Below are positions 26,758 to 35,236 of a stretch of DNA of 37,321 nucleotides, in pieces. The stretch lies in NCBI GenBank assembly GCA_021200215.1, contig JAJQGV010000140.1:1-37321 (forward strand), given 5' to 3'. Below the pieces are notes generated by a model, which saw nothing but the letters and a program-made list of their open reading frames with translations, ran no database searches and was not told the origin of the DNA. The position numbers were made by a program, and so were the translations under genes. This stretch comes from Ruminococcus sp. (GTDB taxonomy: Bacteria > Bacillota > Clostridia > Oscillospirales > Ruminococcaceae). Each line of letters starts with the position of its first letter. Within the stretch, counting starts at the first letter, position 1.

Positions 26758-27792
26758 TTAGCATATAATAACACCATCATCGGAATTGACTAGTTCGCCA
26801 AGTACGTAAGCTTCTTCACCAGATGCATTAATGGATTCAATAGCTTTGTCTACATCGTTCTTATCGACACATACTATCATACCCACACCCATGTTGAAAG
26901 TGTTGAACATATCTCTTTCAGGAATCTTGCCAACTTCTGCAATTAGATTAAATATAGGCAATACATCTATAGCAGAGCGTTCTATCTTAGCAGAGATTCC
27001 ATTAGGTAGTGAACGAGGGATATTTTCATAGAAACCACCACCCGTAATATGAGAGATAGACTTAACATTTACAACGTCTAAAAGGTTAAGTATAGCCTTA
27101 ACGTATATCTTAGTAGGGGTAAGTAAGCAATCACCTAGAGTAGTACCTAGTTCACCTCTATGTCTAGCAAGATTCTGTTCGTTGATAGTGAACACCTTTC
27201 TAACTAAAGAGAATCCATTAGAGTGTACACCACTAGACTTAATGGCAATTAGAACATCACCCGCCTTTTGGGTATCGGGTTTAAGAATCTTGTTTTTGTC
27301 GACAATTCCCACACTAAAACCCGCAAGGTCATACTCATCTATTGGATAGAATCCAGGCATTTCGGCAGTTTCGCCACCTATTAAGGCACATTCTGCTTGA
27401 ACGCAACCTTCAGCGACACCCGACACTATTTGAGCAACCTTTTCAGGATAGTTCTTACCTACTGCAATATAGTCAAGGAAGAATTGAGGTTTAGCACCAC
27501 AACATATAACATCATTAACGCACATAGCCACGCAATCTATACCCACAGTATTGTGCTTATCCATAAGGAAAGCTAACTTTAGCTTAGTACCAACACCGTC
27601 AGTACCAGATACTAGTACAGGTTTATTAATACCAGTCATATCCAGCTCAAATAAGCCACCAAAACCGCCTATTCCTGAGAGTACTCCCGAAGTAGTAGTT
27701 TTAGCAACGTACTGTTTCATAAGTTCTACAGCCTTGTAACCAGCAGTAACGTCCACGCCAGCCTCTTTATAACTTTCAGAGAAACTTTTCAT
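26758..27792 (-). CDS. purM: Phosphoribosylformylglycinamidine cyclo-ligase PurM
   Basis: Fifth step of purine synthesis: ATP-dependent closure of FGAM to AIR. The 344 residues match PurM. Motifs are [20 protein letters not shown] at the N-terminus, the ATP-binding [69 protein letters not shown], and [21 protein letters not shown] site precedes the ATG. It follows purF by 33 bp. The step before it, FGAM synthase (PurL/PurQ/PurS), is not encoded in this window. Confidence 0.98.
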   Translation of the reverse strand: MKSFSESYKEAGVDVTAGYKAVELMKQYVAKTTTSGVLSGIGGFGGLFELDMTGINKPVLVSGTDGVGTKLKLAFLMDKHNTVGIDCVAMCVNDVICCGAKPQFFLDYIAVGKNYPEKVAQIVSGVAEGCVQAECALIGGETAEMPGFYPIDEYDLAGFSVGIVDKNKILKPDTQKAGDVLIAIKSSGVHSNGFSLVRKVFTINEQNLARHRGELGTTLGDCLLTPTKIYVKAILNLLDVVNVKSISHITGGGFYENIPRSLPNGISAKIERSAIDVLPIFNLIAEVGKIPERDMFNTFNMGVGMIVCVDKNDVDKAIESINASGEEAYVLGELVNSDDGVIIC

Positions 27793-27825
27793 AGGTTAAA
27801 AACCTCCATATTATTTATAATTAGT

Positions 27826-29262
27826 TTAGTTGTTTGAACTTTCGCCGATACGAAACTCAAACTTATCCTTAGGCATCTCCGAGGGGACGTCTATAGGATA
27901 TTTATTGGTAAAGCAACCGACACAGAAGTCACAATCTGCTTCACTAGCCAAAGATTTAACTCCATCTACGCTAAGATATCCCAAGCTATCAGCACCGATA
28001 TGTTTAGCAATCTCAGGTATGCTCATCTGACAAGCTATGAGTCTATCCTTGCTGTCTATGTCGACACCAAAGAAACAAGGAGCTATAAAAGGTGGACAAG
28101 ATATCATCATATGAACTTCTTTAGCACCTGCCTCACGAAGTAGTTCTACTATGTGTCTGCAAGTAGTACCACGTACTATGCTGTCATCTATTAGAACCAC
28201 ACGTTTGTCCTTAACGGTATCTTTAATCACGTTAAGTTTAATTCTAACAGAGTTAGTTCTTTGTGCTTGAGATGGTTGTATGAAGGTTCTACCGATATAT
28301 CTATTCTTGATAAAACCAACACCGTAAGGAATCTTAGAGGCTTTAGAGAATCCCAAAGCACAATCAAGACCACTATCGGGAACACCTATTACCACATCGG
28401 CATCTACGGGGTGTTCTTTCCAAAGTAGCTCACCTGCTCTAAGCCTAGCCTTGTGAACACTAACGCCCTCTATAACGCTGTCTGGACGAGCAAAATACAC
28501 GTATTCAAATACGCACATATGACCTTTCTTAGTGCAGTTATTAGTTATTGAACGCACACCGTTCTTGTCTATAACCAACATTTCACCTGCTTTAATATCT
28601 CTAATAAAGGTTGCACCTATGCTGTCAAAAGCACAACTTTCTGATGCTACCACATAGCTACCATCATCATCTAGCTTACCCAAACATAGGGGACGAAAGC
28701 CCTCACTATCACGAACGGCTATAAGCTTAGTAGGTGACATAATCACTAAGGAAAAAGCACCCTTTAGCTTAGTGATAGCGTTTTGAACAGCATCTTCAAT
28801 AGAGCCTGTCTTTAAACGCTCTTCGGTAATAGCATAGGATATAACTTCGGTATCGTTAGTACTGTGGAAGATAGCACCTTTGTTTTCGTACTCTTCACGA
28901 AGTTCTCTAGCGTTTACTAAGTTACCATTATGAGCTATTGCCATAGGGCCTTTAATATGTCTAACCACTAACGGTTGAGCGTTTTCTCTGTTGCTATTAC
29001 CAGTAGTAGAATATCTAACATGACCTATAGCCATGTTACCCTTACCAAGGTTTTCTAGCCTATTGTGATTAAACACTTCATGTACAAGCCCTAAGTCCTT
29101 ATACGATGAGAGTAGACCTCTATCATTTACTACTATACCACAACTTTCTTGACCTCTGTGTTGTAGAGCATATAGGGCAAAGTAGGTTGGAGTTGCGACA
29201 TCGATAGTATTAGGACTATAGATGCCGAAAACACCACACTCTTCATGTAAACCATTTAACAT
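27826..29262 (-). CDS. purF: Amidophosphoribosyltransferase PurF
   Basis: First committed step of purine synthesis: converts PRPP and glutamine to 5-phosphoribosylamine. The N-terminal Ntn glutaminase domain has a short propeptide (MLNGLHEE) before the nucleophile Cys9 in ECGVFGIY. The C-terminal phosphoribosyltransferase domain carries the PRPP loop VVLIDDSIVRGTT. Cysteines in HMCVFEY, IAPCFFGVD and CDFCVGCF match the 4Fe-4S ligand set of the B. subtilis-type enzyme, so this PurF should be propeptide-processed and oxygen-sensitive, as expected in an anaerobe. The 478-residue length is normal. The start lies in a sequence ATAAAGGATAGTATAATATTATG with a weak ribosome binding site. Confidence 0.98.
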   Translation of the reverse strand: MLNGLHEECGVFGIYSPNTIDVATPTYFALYALQHRGQESCGIVVNDRGLLSSYKDLGLVHEVFNHNRLENLGKGNMAIGHVRYSTTGNSNRENAQPLVVRHIKGPMAIAHNGNLVNARELREEYENKGAIFHSTNDTEVISYAITEERLKTGSIEDAVQNAITKLKGAFSLVIMSPTKLIAVRDSEGFRPLCLGKLDDDGSYVVASESCAFDSIGATFIRDIKAGEMLVIDKNGVRSITNNCTKKGHMCVFEYVYFARPDSVIEGVSVHKARLRAGELLWKEHPVDADVVIGVPDSGLDCALGFSKASKIPYGVGFIKNRYIGRTFIQPSQAQRTNSVRIKLNVIKDTVKDKRVVLIDDSIVRGTTCRHIVELLREAGAKEVHMMISCPPFIAPCFFGVDIDSKDRLIACQMSIPEIAKHIGADSLGYLSVDGVKSLASEADCDFCVGCFTNKYPIDVPSEMPKDKFEFRIGESSNN

Positions 29263-29308
29263 AATATTATACTATCCTTTATAATAATTTTTTACCTTTT
29301 TAACTCAC

Positions 29309-29325
29309 ACGCCCATGTAGGGCGT
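29309..29325. repeat. Hairpin repeat, copy B (between purC and purF)
   Basis: A 6-bp stem (ACGCCC/GGGCGT) with an ATGTA loop. On the minus strand it ends in GGGCGTGTGAGTT, matching copy A, and ACATTATCAC is found about 30 nt upstream, so B carries extra sequence between the two shared blocks. Confidence 0.6.
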
Positions 29326-29424
29326 AGTCTTGGATATAAAAGAGTCTAAGGGAGTGATAATGTTGTAACCATATTAATAACTCTCCCCTAACAATAAGAT
29401 TATAACTAAAGATTTTTTAAGATG

Positions 29425-30147
29425 CTATTCGCCAAGTAGTCTTTTCATAATCTCTTTGTAAGCATCTTCTTCGCCACCGAGATTTCTTCTAAATCTGTCC
29501 TTGTCCAACTTTTCATGGGTAGTACTATCCCAAAAACGGCAAGTATCTGGAGAGATTTCATCGGCTAACACTATAGTACCATCAGATGTCTTACCAAACT
29601 CAAGTTTAAAGTCTACGAGTTCTATATTTAAATCCTTTAGATAGTCAGTAAGGAGTTCATTAACCTTTAAAGCATACTTAGCAATAGTATCAATCTCTTC
29701 TTTAGTAGCCCAACCCATAGCAACTATATGATATTCATTTACCATAGGGTCACCTAGGTCATCATCTTTGTAGCAATACTCAAGTACTGTAGAGCCTAAC
29801 TTAACGCCTTCAGGTTGACCAACCCTTTTAGATAGCGAACCTGCAATGATGTTTCTAACTATAACCTCAAGAGGTACTATAGTAACCTTTTTAACTATAG
29901 TTTCTCTGTCAGAGATTTCTTCAACTAGGTGAGTAGGAATACCAGCAGGTTCAAGAACGTTCTTCATTAGATGGTTAGTAACCCTATTGTTAATAATACC
30001 CTTATTATGGATAGTTCCTTTCTTTTCGCCATTAAAAGCGGTAGCATCGTCTTTGTAGTCCACAATGACTAAATCGGGGTTACTAGTAGCAAATACTTTT
30101 TTAGCCTTACCCTCATAGAGTTGTTCCATCTTAGTTAAATTTTCCAT
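29425..30147 (-). CDS. purC: Phosphoribosylaminoimidazole-succinocarboxamide synthase PurC
   Basis: Eighth-step enzyme: condenses CAIR with aspartate, using ATP, to SAICAR. ATG 30147 ([13 protein letters not shown]) is chosen over the TTG at 30162 because GGAGG lies 8 nt before it and overlaps the upstream alternative. 240 residues. Motifs are [47 protein letters not shown], and [14 protein letters not shown]. It lies between purE (52 bp) and purF, separated from the latter by a 162-bp gap holding hairpin repeat copy B. SAICAR lyase (PurB) is not in the window. Confidence 0.98.
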   Translation of the reverse strand: MENLTKMEQLYEGKAKKVFATSNPDLVIVDYKDDATAFNGEKKGTIHNKGIINNRVTNHLMKNVLEPAGIPTHLVEEISDRETIVKKVTIVPLEVIVRNIIAGSLSKRVGQPEGVKLGSTVLEYCYKDDDLGDPMVNEYHIVAMGWATKEEIDTIAKYALKVNELLTDYLKDLNIELVDFKLEFGKTSDGTIVLADEISPDTCRFWDSTTHEKLDKDRFRRNLGGEEDAYKEIMKRLLGE

Positions 30148-30199
30148 TTTAAAATCCTCCAAAGTATATAATTAATTATTATCTATAGATATTCTATAA

Positions 30200-30703
30200 C
30201 TATAAAAGTTCTTTTAACTTTTCATTGATGTTAGCATCTTTCTGTCTTACACCATCAGCCATAGATTTCTTCATATCTCTTAGCTTTTGAGCGAGTGTTT
30301 CATCGGATAGTGCCAACATTTGAACCGCTAAGATACCTGCATTGGCAGAGCCATTTATAGCTACAGTAGCAACAGGAACACCCTTAGGCATCATAACGGA
30401 AGAAAGTAATGCGTCCATACCATCGAGTACAGAAGATTTCATAGGTACTGCAATTACTGGTAGTATAGTATGCCCAGCAACCACACCTGCAAGATGAGCC
30501 GCCATACCTGCACAGCATATTATAATTCCAAAGCCGTTCTTTTCCGCATTAGTTGAAAACTCACAAGCTTCTGTAGGAGTTCTATGTGCCGACATAACAT
30601 GGAGTTCATACTCTACACCAAAGTTATTCAACTCGACAACAGCGTTCTTTACTACAGGTAAATCGCTGTCGCTACCCATGATAATAGCAACTTTTTTTGA
30701 CAT
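30200..30703 (-). CDS. purE: 5-(carboxyamino)imidazole ribonucleotide mutase / AIR carboxylase PurE
   Basis: Makes CAIR in purine synthesis. ATG 30703 (MSKKVAIIMGSDSD) is used, not the track start at 30760, which lies in the leader. GGAGG precedes the ATG by 9 nt. The 167 residues contain MGSDSDLPV, VMSAHRTPTEA, CCAGMAAHLAGVVAGHT, PVIAVPM and ATVAINGSANAGILAVQML. No purK is present in the window. If none exists elsewhere, the enzyme may carboxylate AIR directly. It is the first gene of the operon, behind a leader with an intrinsic terminator, so it is the point where the operon would be controlled. Confidence 0.97.
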   Translation of the reverse strand: MSKKVAIIMGSDSDLPVVKNAVVELNNFGVEYELHVMSAHRTPTEACEFSTNAEKNGFGIIICCAGMAAHLAGVVAGHTILPVIAVPMKSSVLDGMDALLSSVMMPKGVPVATVAINGSANAGILAVQMLALSDETLAQKLRDMKKSMADGVRQKDANINEKLKELL

Positions 30704-30880
30704 TAAAAAAAACCTCCAAAAACCAAAATAAAAAAAACTGCGACTTTGTACATATGTCACAGCCTATAAGATTGCAATATTGCCATTGAAGAACGTATTA
30801 ATAGTTGCACCTATGCCGTTTATACTCTTTAGATAATATAACATATTTAAAAACATACGGATATAATATATACTATAACA
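30704..30880 (-). promoter_or_regulatory. purE leader with attenuator-like terminator
   Basis: This is most of the 360-bp gap between the divergent purE and rubrerythrin genes. On the minus strand an extended -10 (TGTTATAGT, 30872-30880) or a nearby TTGGAA/TATATC pair may start a leader of about 160 nt. It contains the palindrome GCAATATTGC and then a terminator (30730-30762) just before the purE ribosome binding site. No known purine, ZTP or PRPP riboswitch core is recognisable, so the sensor is unidentified. The rest of the gap (30881-31063) is AT-rich with an imperfect AATAAT/ATTATT repeat near the rubrerythrin gene and nothing else clear. Confidence 0.5.
30730..30762 (-). terminator. Attenuator terminator in the purE leader
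   Basis: On the minus strand CTGTGAC and GTCGCAG form a 7-bp stem with one G-U pair and an 11-nt loop, followed by T8. It lies 27 nt upstream of the purE ATG, with no gene before it on that strand, so it can only act on the operon's own leader. Confidence 0.75.
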
Positions 30881-31063
30881 CATTCCAAAACAGCACCTCA
30901 CAAAGTATCATAATAACATTATACAATATCCTAAAAAGAAATTCAACACCTTTTTTAAAAAATTACATAATATTTTTTTACAATGAATTTTTTAGAAAGA
31001 ATTATCCGATACTAAATAATACTAATAGATTATTATATGTTATGTAATGGAGGTCTTTTAATT

Positions 31064-31684
31064 ATGATGTTTAAAGAAAGTCAGACACGAGAGAATCTAA
31101 TGAGAGCCTTTGCTGGAGAGAGTCAAGCCAGAAATAGGTATACTTTCGCCAGTGAAAAGGCTAAACAACAGAAACTATACGTAATAGAGATGCTATTTAA
31201 GTATACGGCAAATCAAGAACTATCACACGCAGATATATTTATGAACCATCTACAAGACTTAGATGGCTCAAATATCACAGTAGATGGTGCTTATCCTGTA
31301 GAAACCTCTAACGATATTTTAACGCTACTAAAGAACGCTGTGCATAATGAAACTCAAGAACACGATGTAATATATCAAAAGTTTGGCGAGATTGCTCACA
31401 GTGAGGGATTCTACACAGTTGAAAACTCATTTAACATGATAGCTGAAGTAGAAAAGAATCATGCTAAAAGGTTTGAAATGTTCGCTAAACTTCTTGAGGA
31501 TAATAGGCTCTTCGTAAATGACGTTAAAACTAAATGGATATGTTTAAATTGCGGATTTGAAATAGAAAGTACTCAAGCACCTAAAGTATGTCCTAACTGC
31601 CACCATGAACAAGGATACTTCATAAGAGTAGAATTTGCTCCATACTCATACGATTATAACTATCGTTGCGACTGCAATAGGTAA
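31064..31684 (+). CDS. rbr: Rubrerythrin
   Basis: Non-heme iron peroxidase that reduces hydrogen peroxide in anaerobes. The ATG at 31064 is chosen because GGAGG lies 10 nt upstream. The 207-residue product has a ferritin-like diiron domain (about 1-145) with ligand motifs in FAGESQARNRY, NQELSHADIF, HNETQEHDV and VEKNHAKRF, and a C-terminal rubredoxin-like domain (about 160-200) with CLNC and CPNC holding one iron. The C-terminus extends past the usual end with an aromatic, Cys-containing tail (YSYDYNYRCDCNR). It is a single gene with a shared terminator. Regulation by a PerR-like repressor is plausible, but only a weak inverted repeat is seen. Confidence 0.95.
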   Translation: MMFKESQTRENLMRAFAGESQARNRYTFASEKAKQQKLYVIEMLFKYTANQELSHADIFMNHLQDLDGSNITVDGAYPVETSNDILTLLKNAVHNETQEHDVIYQKFGEIAHSEGFYTVENSFNMIAEVEKNHAKRFEMFAKLLEDNRLFVNDVKTKWICLNCGFEIESTQAPKVCPNCHHEQGYFIRVEFAPYSYDYNYRCDCNR

Positions 31685-31692
31685 TTAATCAT

Positions 31693-31719
31693 AAGAACGC
31701 TCAAAGTAAGAGCGTTCTT
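31693..31719. terminator. Bidirectional terminator between rubrerythrin and the recombinase
   Basis: A perfect 10-bp stem (AAGAACGCTC/GAGCGTTCTT) with a 7-nt loop lies between the two convergent stop codons. T-tracts are short. Confidence 0.75.
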
Positions 31720-31738
31720 TACATAGGTAATATGTGAA

Positions 31739-33253
31739 CTATCCGTTGTCTACAGCTAGTAAGATTTCAGTTGATACTATCTTAATGCTACAGAATATCT
31801 CTTTTAAGAAATCTCTTTTTACTCTAATGGGTAAGAGCTTAAACTCCTCTAAGAGAAAGTTATGTATGTTAAACTCGTGGGATTTTAAACTTAGATTGTA
31901 TTCTATAGTGTTTAAAGTCGTTAAATCCTTTTCATACTCCTTAGAAATCTCCTTAAAAGCTAGAGAGTCCTCATCTAAGTGTAGAAGAAGTTTTCTATCC
32001 TTAGATAGCTTTTTAGATATAATATCTCGTTGGATATCTGTAGTACCGTTGCGGATATCCTTTTTTAGATTTTCAAGTTGTGGAACTACATCACTATTAG
32101 GGTGAACTAAAGTAAATATCTTTTTTAAGATAGCGTCATCTAATGAACCATCTACGTTACTAGAGTTACATACTTTAGTACCATGACTCAACTTATTACT
32201 ACACGCATATACGAAACCCTTACGTTTGGTACGAGATATCATCTTTGAATTACATAAGGGGCAGTATATACTTCCAGATAGCAGACTATTAGAGTTGTGG
32301 ATACTCTTAGACCTATAGTCTTTTCTATGTAACGATTTCTGAACATCTACCCAATCGATGCCTTGAACTACTCCCAAATGTTCACCAATAGATACTATCC
32401 AACTGCTTGGAACTACTCTCTTTTGTGATTTGCCATCTACTGTAGAAGTTCTACCATAGACTATATATCCGTTAGAGTTACAACCATCTAAGGTACAGAA
32501 CATATTACAACCTATACCCTTTAGATATTCAAATGATGTGCTATCGGATTGGCAATACACAGGATTCTCTAATATGGTCTTAATGCTAGACCTACTATAA
32601 AGATTCCCCTTAGGTGATTCTATTCTACTTTCAAACAGATACCTCTCTACCGCCGATATACTATGACTTTCTAAGTACTTCTTAAACATAAGATGTATAA
32701 TCTGTAGGTCACTATTAGGGGTAAGTTTAAATTTAGTCTTACCATCGACAATGTAAGACGTAGACGTATATCCAGTAGGAGTTATTCCGCCAAGCCATCT
32801 ACCAGATTTAGCAAGAGAATACATATTGTCCTTTACCCTTTCAGATAGTGTTTCTCTTTCTAGTTGAGCAAATACACACGCCATAAATAGCATAGCTCTA
32901 CCACCCGATGTGGAAGTGTCATACCTTTCTGAAGTGGATATAAAACCTATGCCTAAGTTTACCAATTCTTGATACAAGTTAGCAAAGTCGGATACGTTCC
33001 TAGATACTCTATCTAGTCGATACACTACTACGTAATCTATTAAGTTAGCATAGCAATCCTTTAACATACGTTTAAAAGATGGTCTATCTAAATCTTTGCC
33101 AGAGTAACCTTCATCTAAGTAGGTATGAACCTCATGTGGAGAGGTATCCTTAAAGGTTAGGTCTATGTACTGTAAACAATAATCTAGTTGATTCTGCACA
33201 CTTTCGCCCCTACCCGTATACTTAGACTTCCTACAGTATATTGCAAACCTCAA
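31739..33253 (-). CDS. Large serine recombinase
   Basis: 504-residue site-specific recombinase of the large serine family (resolvase/integrase type). The N-terminal catalytic domain (about 1-140) has the nucleophile Ser10 in YCRKSKY, with LDRVSRN and ERETLSERVKDNM. A recombinase domain follows (about 165-270), then a zinc ribbon (about 330-375, CPLCNSKM and CSNK to CNSS) and a coiled-coil segment (about 395-470). It starts with TTG behind TATGGAGG at 10 nt. No phage, conjugation, transposition or excisionase gene and no clear att repeat is in view, so it is solitary. It may be a remnant of an integrated element, a lone mobile gene, or an invertase acting elsewhere. Confidence 0.92.
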   Translation of the reverse strand: MRFAIYCRKSKYTGRGESVQNQLDYCLQYIDLTFKDTSPHEVHTYLDEGYSGKDLDRPSFKRMLKDCYANLIDYVVVYRLDRVSRNVSDFANLYQELVNLGIGFISTSERYDTSTSGGRAMLFMACVFAQLERETLSERVKDNMYSLAKSGRWLGGITPTGYTSTSYIVDGKTKFKLTPNSDLQIIHLMFKKYLESHSISAVERYLFESRIESPKGNLYSRSSIKTILENPVYCQSDSTSFEYLKGIGCNMFCTLDGCNSNGYIVYGRTSTVDGKSQKRVVPSSWIVSIGEHLGVVQGIDWVDVQKSLHRKDYRSKSIHNSNSLLSGSIYCPLCNSKMISRTKRKGFVYACSNKLSHGTKVCNSSNVDGSLDDAILKKIFTLVHPNSDVVPQLENLKKDIRNGTTDIQRDIISKKLSKDRKLLLHLDEDSLAFKEISKEYEKDLTTLNTIEYNLSLKSHEFNIHNFLLEEFKLLPIRVKRDFLKEIFCSIKIVSTEILLAVDNG

Positions 33254-33379
33254 AAGTACATCGCCTCCATAGTTAAGATGCTACTACTATAATATATCAT
33301 CGATGTGCGATAAGATTACTTAGTGTACCTATATTTAGCTAAGATTTTTTTAAATTTTGGAGAAATCCTAAAAAACTAC

Positions 33380-33408
33380 TTGCAAATTGTAGAAAAATAT
33401 AGTATAAT
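33380..33408 (+). promoter_or_regulatory. Promoter of the NifU-like/GGGtGRT operon
   Basis: TTGCAA (33380-33385), 17-bp spacer, TATAAT (33403-33408). An ACTTGCAA sequence covers the -35 and is repeated at 33412-33419 near the start site, where CTTGCAAG is palindromic, a possible operator pair. Confidence 0.8.
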
Positions 33409-33424
33409 GTTACTTGCAAGTGTT

Positions 33425-33447
33425 ATTGAATGAAAGGAGCATTCAAT
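33425..33447 (+). promoter_or_regulatory. 5' leader hairpin with Shine-Dalgarno-like loop
   Basis: A perfect 8-bp stem ATTGAATG/CATTCAAT displays AAAGGAG in its loop, about 10 nt from the predicted mRNA 5' end. The genuine AAAGGAG before the ATG lies 20 nt further on in a similar ATTGAAAGGAG context. It could stabilise the mRNA or act as a ribosome standby site. Confidence 0.55.
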
Positions 33448-33476
33448 ACACATATATTGAAAGGAGTTTTTAGTAA

Positions 33477-34172
33477 ATGATTAATTATTCTCATGAAGTA
33501 GAAACAATGTGTCCTATAGCACAAGGAGTTGCTCATGGTGCTGCACCAATCCCAGAAGAAGCAAAGTGGATTAAGGCTACACAGATTACTGATATCAACG
33601 GTTTTACACATGGTATCGGTTGGTGTGCACCACAACAAGGTACTTGTAAGTTGACTCTAAACGTTAAGGAAGGAGTTATCCAAGAGGCATTAGTTGAAAC
33701 TATTGGTTGTTCTGGTATGACACACTCCGCAGCTATGGCAGCTGAAATATTACCTGGAAGAACTATACTAGAGGCTTTAAATACTGACCTAGTATGTGAT
33801 GCTATAAACACTGCTATGAGAGAACTATTCCTACAAATAGTATATGGTAGAAGCCAAAGTGCATTCTCTGAAGATGGTTTAACTGTAGGTGCTGGTCTTG
33901 AGGACTTAGGTAAGGGTTTACGTTCTCAAGTTGGTACTATGTATGGTACTCTTGCAAAAGGTCCTCGTTACTTAGAGATGACTGACGGTTACGTTACTGG
34001 TATCGCTCTTAATGAAGATAAGGAGATTATCGGATATCAATTTGTAAACTTTGGCAAGATGATGGACTTCATCAAGGCTGGTGACGATGCTAACACAGCA
34101 TTTGAAAAGGCTAAAGGTCAATACGGCAGAGTTCAAGATGCTGTAGAAATCATCGACCCAAGAAAGAAATAA
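33477..34172 (+). CDS. NifU/IscU-like iron-sulfur cluster assembly scaffold protein
   Basis: 231-residue protein with a NifU N-terminal-like fold, the family on which Fe-S clusters are assembled. Conserved cysteines follow the IscU pattern loosely: Cys50 and Cys57 (GWCAPQQGTC), Cys78 in ETIGCSGMTHSAAMAAE (family form GCGxxxxSS) and Cys107 in TDLVCDAI. The part after about 120 (SQSAFSEDGLTVGAGLEDLGKGLRS) is not found in ordinary IscU. It forms a tight pair with the GGGtGRT gene 18 bp downstream. Codon use (GGT, GCT, CGT, TCT) is markedly different from neighbours and suggests high expression. Partner proteins such as IscS/SufS are not in the window. Its real client is unknown. Confidence 0.82.
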   Translation: MINYSHEVETMCPIAQGVAHGAAPIPEEAKWIKATQITDINGFTHGIGWCAPQQGTCKLTLNVKEGVIQEALVETIGCSGMTHSAAMAAEILPGRTILEALNTDLVCDAINTAMRELFLQIVYGRSQSAFSEDGLTVGAGLEDLGKGLRSQVGTMYGTLAKGPRYLEMTDGYVTGIALNEDKEIIGYQFVNFGKMMDFIKAGDDANTAFEKAKGQYGRVQDAVEIIDPRKK

Positions 34173-34190
34173 TTAAGGGAGGATACTATA

Positions 34191-35189
34191 ATGGCTTTAT
34201 TTGAAAGTTACGAAAGAAGAGAAAAACAAATCCTTGCAGTTATTAAGGAGTACGGTATTAACTCTATTGAAGAGTGTGCTGACGTATGTAAGGAAAAAGG
34301 TTTAGACATATACAAACTAGTTGAGGGCATTCAACCAATCTGTTTTGAGAATGCTAAGTGGGCATATACTGTAGGTTGTGCTATAGCAATCAAGAAAGGT
34401 TGTACTAAGGCATCTGATGCTGCTGCTGCTATCGGTGAAGGCTTACAAGCTTTCTGTATCCCTGGTTCTGTTGCAGACCAAAGAAAGGTTGGTTTAGGTC
34501 ATGGTAACCTCGGTAAGATGCTACTAGAAGAAGATACTGAATGTTTCGCTTTCTTAGCTGGTCACGAAAGTTTTGCGGCTGCTGAGGGTGCTATAGGTAT
34601 CGCTGAAAAGGCTAATAAGGTTCGTAAGAAACCTCTAAGAGTTATCTTAAATGGTCTAGGTAAAGATGCTGCTCAAATCATTGCTAGAATTAATGGCTTT
34701 ACTTTCGTTGAAACTGAAATGGATTACGCTACTGGCGAAGTTAAAGAAGTATTCCGCAAGGCTTACTCCGATGGCCTTCGTGCTAAGGTAAACTGCTATG
34801 GTGCTAACGATGTAGTCGAAGGTGTGGCTATAATGTGGAAAGAAAACGTAGATGTTTCTATTACAGGTAACTCAACTAACCCTACACGTTTCCAACACCC
34901 AGTAGCTGGTACATATAAGAAAGAACGTCTTGAGGCTGGTAAAAAGTACTTCTCAGTAGCATCTGGTGGTGGTACTGGTAGAACTCTACACCCAGATAAT
35001 ATGGCTGCTGGCCCTGCATCTTATGGTATGACCGATACTATGGGTAGAATGCACTCCGATGCACAGTTTGCAGGCTCATCTTCTGTTCCTGCTCACGTTG
35101 AAATGATGGGATTAATCGGTATGGGTAACAACCCTATGGTTGGTGCTACTGTTGCTTGTGCCGTTGCTGTTGAAGAGGCTATGAAGTAA
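34191..35189 (+). CDS. GGGtGRT protein (uncharacterised family)
   Basis: 332-residue soluble protein of the family named after its motif GGGTGRT (residues 259-265, SVASGGGTGRTLHPDNMAAG). The family's function is not established. Other conserved-looking stretches are AFCIPGSVADQRKVGLGHGNLGKMLL, ILNGLGKDAAQIIARING, KVNCYGANDVVEGVAIMWKENVDVSITGNSTNPTRFQHPVAGTY and PAHVEMMGLIGMGNNPMVGA. It has several cysteines and no signal peptide or membrane segment. It is translated from the same mRNA as the NifU-like scaffold, with the same strong codon bias, so the two probably act together. A cluster-binding enzyme or an Fe-S-loaded partner is a reasonable guess but unproven. GGGAGG precedes the ATG. Confidence 0.85.
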   Translation: MALFESYERREKQILAVIKEYGINSIEECADVCKEKGLDIYKLVEGIQPICFENAKWAYTVGCAIAIKKGCTKASDAAAAIGEGLQAFCIPGSVADQRKVGLGHGNLGKMLLEEDTECFAFLAGHESFAAAEGAIGIAEKANKVRKKPLRVILNGLGKDAAQIIARINGFTFVETEMDYATGEVKEVFRKAYSDGLRAKVNCYGANDVVEGVAIMWKENVDVSITGNSTNPTRFQHPVAGTYKKERLEAGKKYFSVASGGGTGRTLHPDNMAAGPASYGMTDTMGRMHSDAQFAGSSSVPAHVEMMGLIGMGNNPMVGATVACAVAVEEAMK

Positions 35190-35236
35190 ATCTTAAATTC
35201 ATTTATTACAACGTTTAACTAATTTAAGCAAGAATT

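Noticed and set aside
30805-31047. 80-aa plus-strand ORF between purE and rubrerythrin
   Set aside because: Low-complexity AT-rich translation with no ribosome binding site. It covers the purE leader on the other strand.
31000-31063. PerR or Fur box upstream of rubrerythrin
   Set aside because: Only a loose AATAAT/ATTATT inverted repeat in very AT-rich DNA; it does not match a known box well enough to annotate.
33254-33476. Invertible promoter or att site next to the serine recombinase
   Set aside because: No pair of inverted or direct repeats long enough to be recombination sites was found around the gene.
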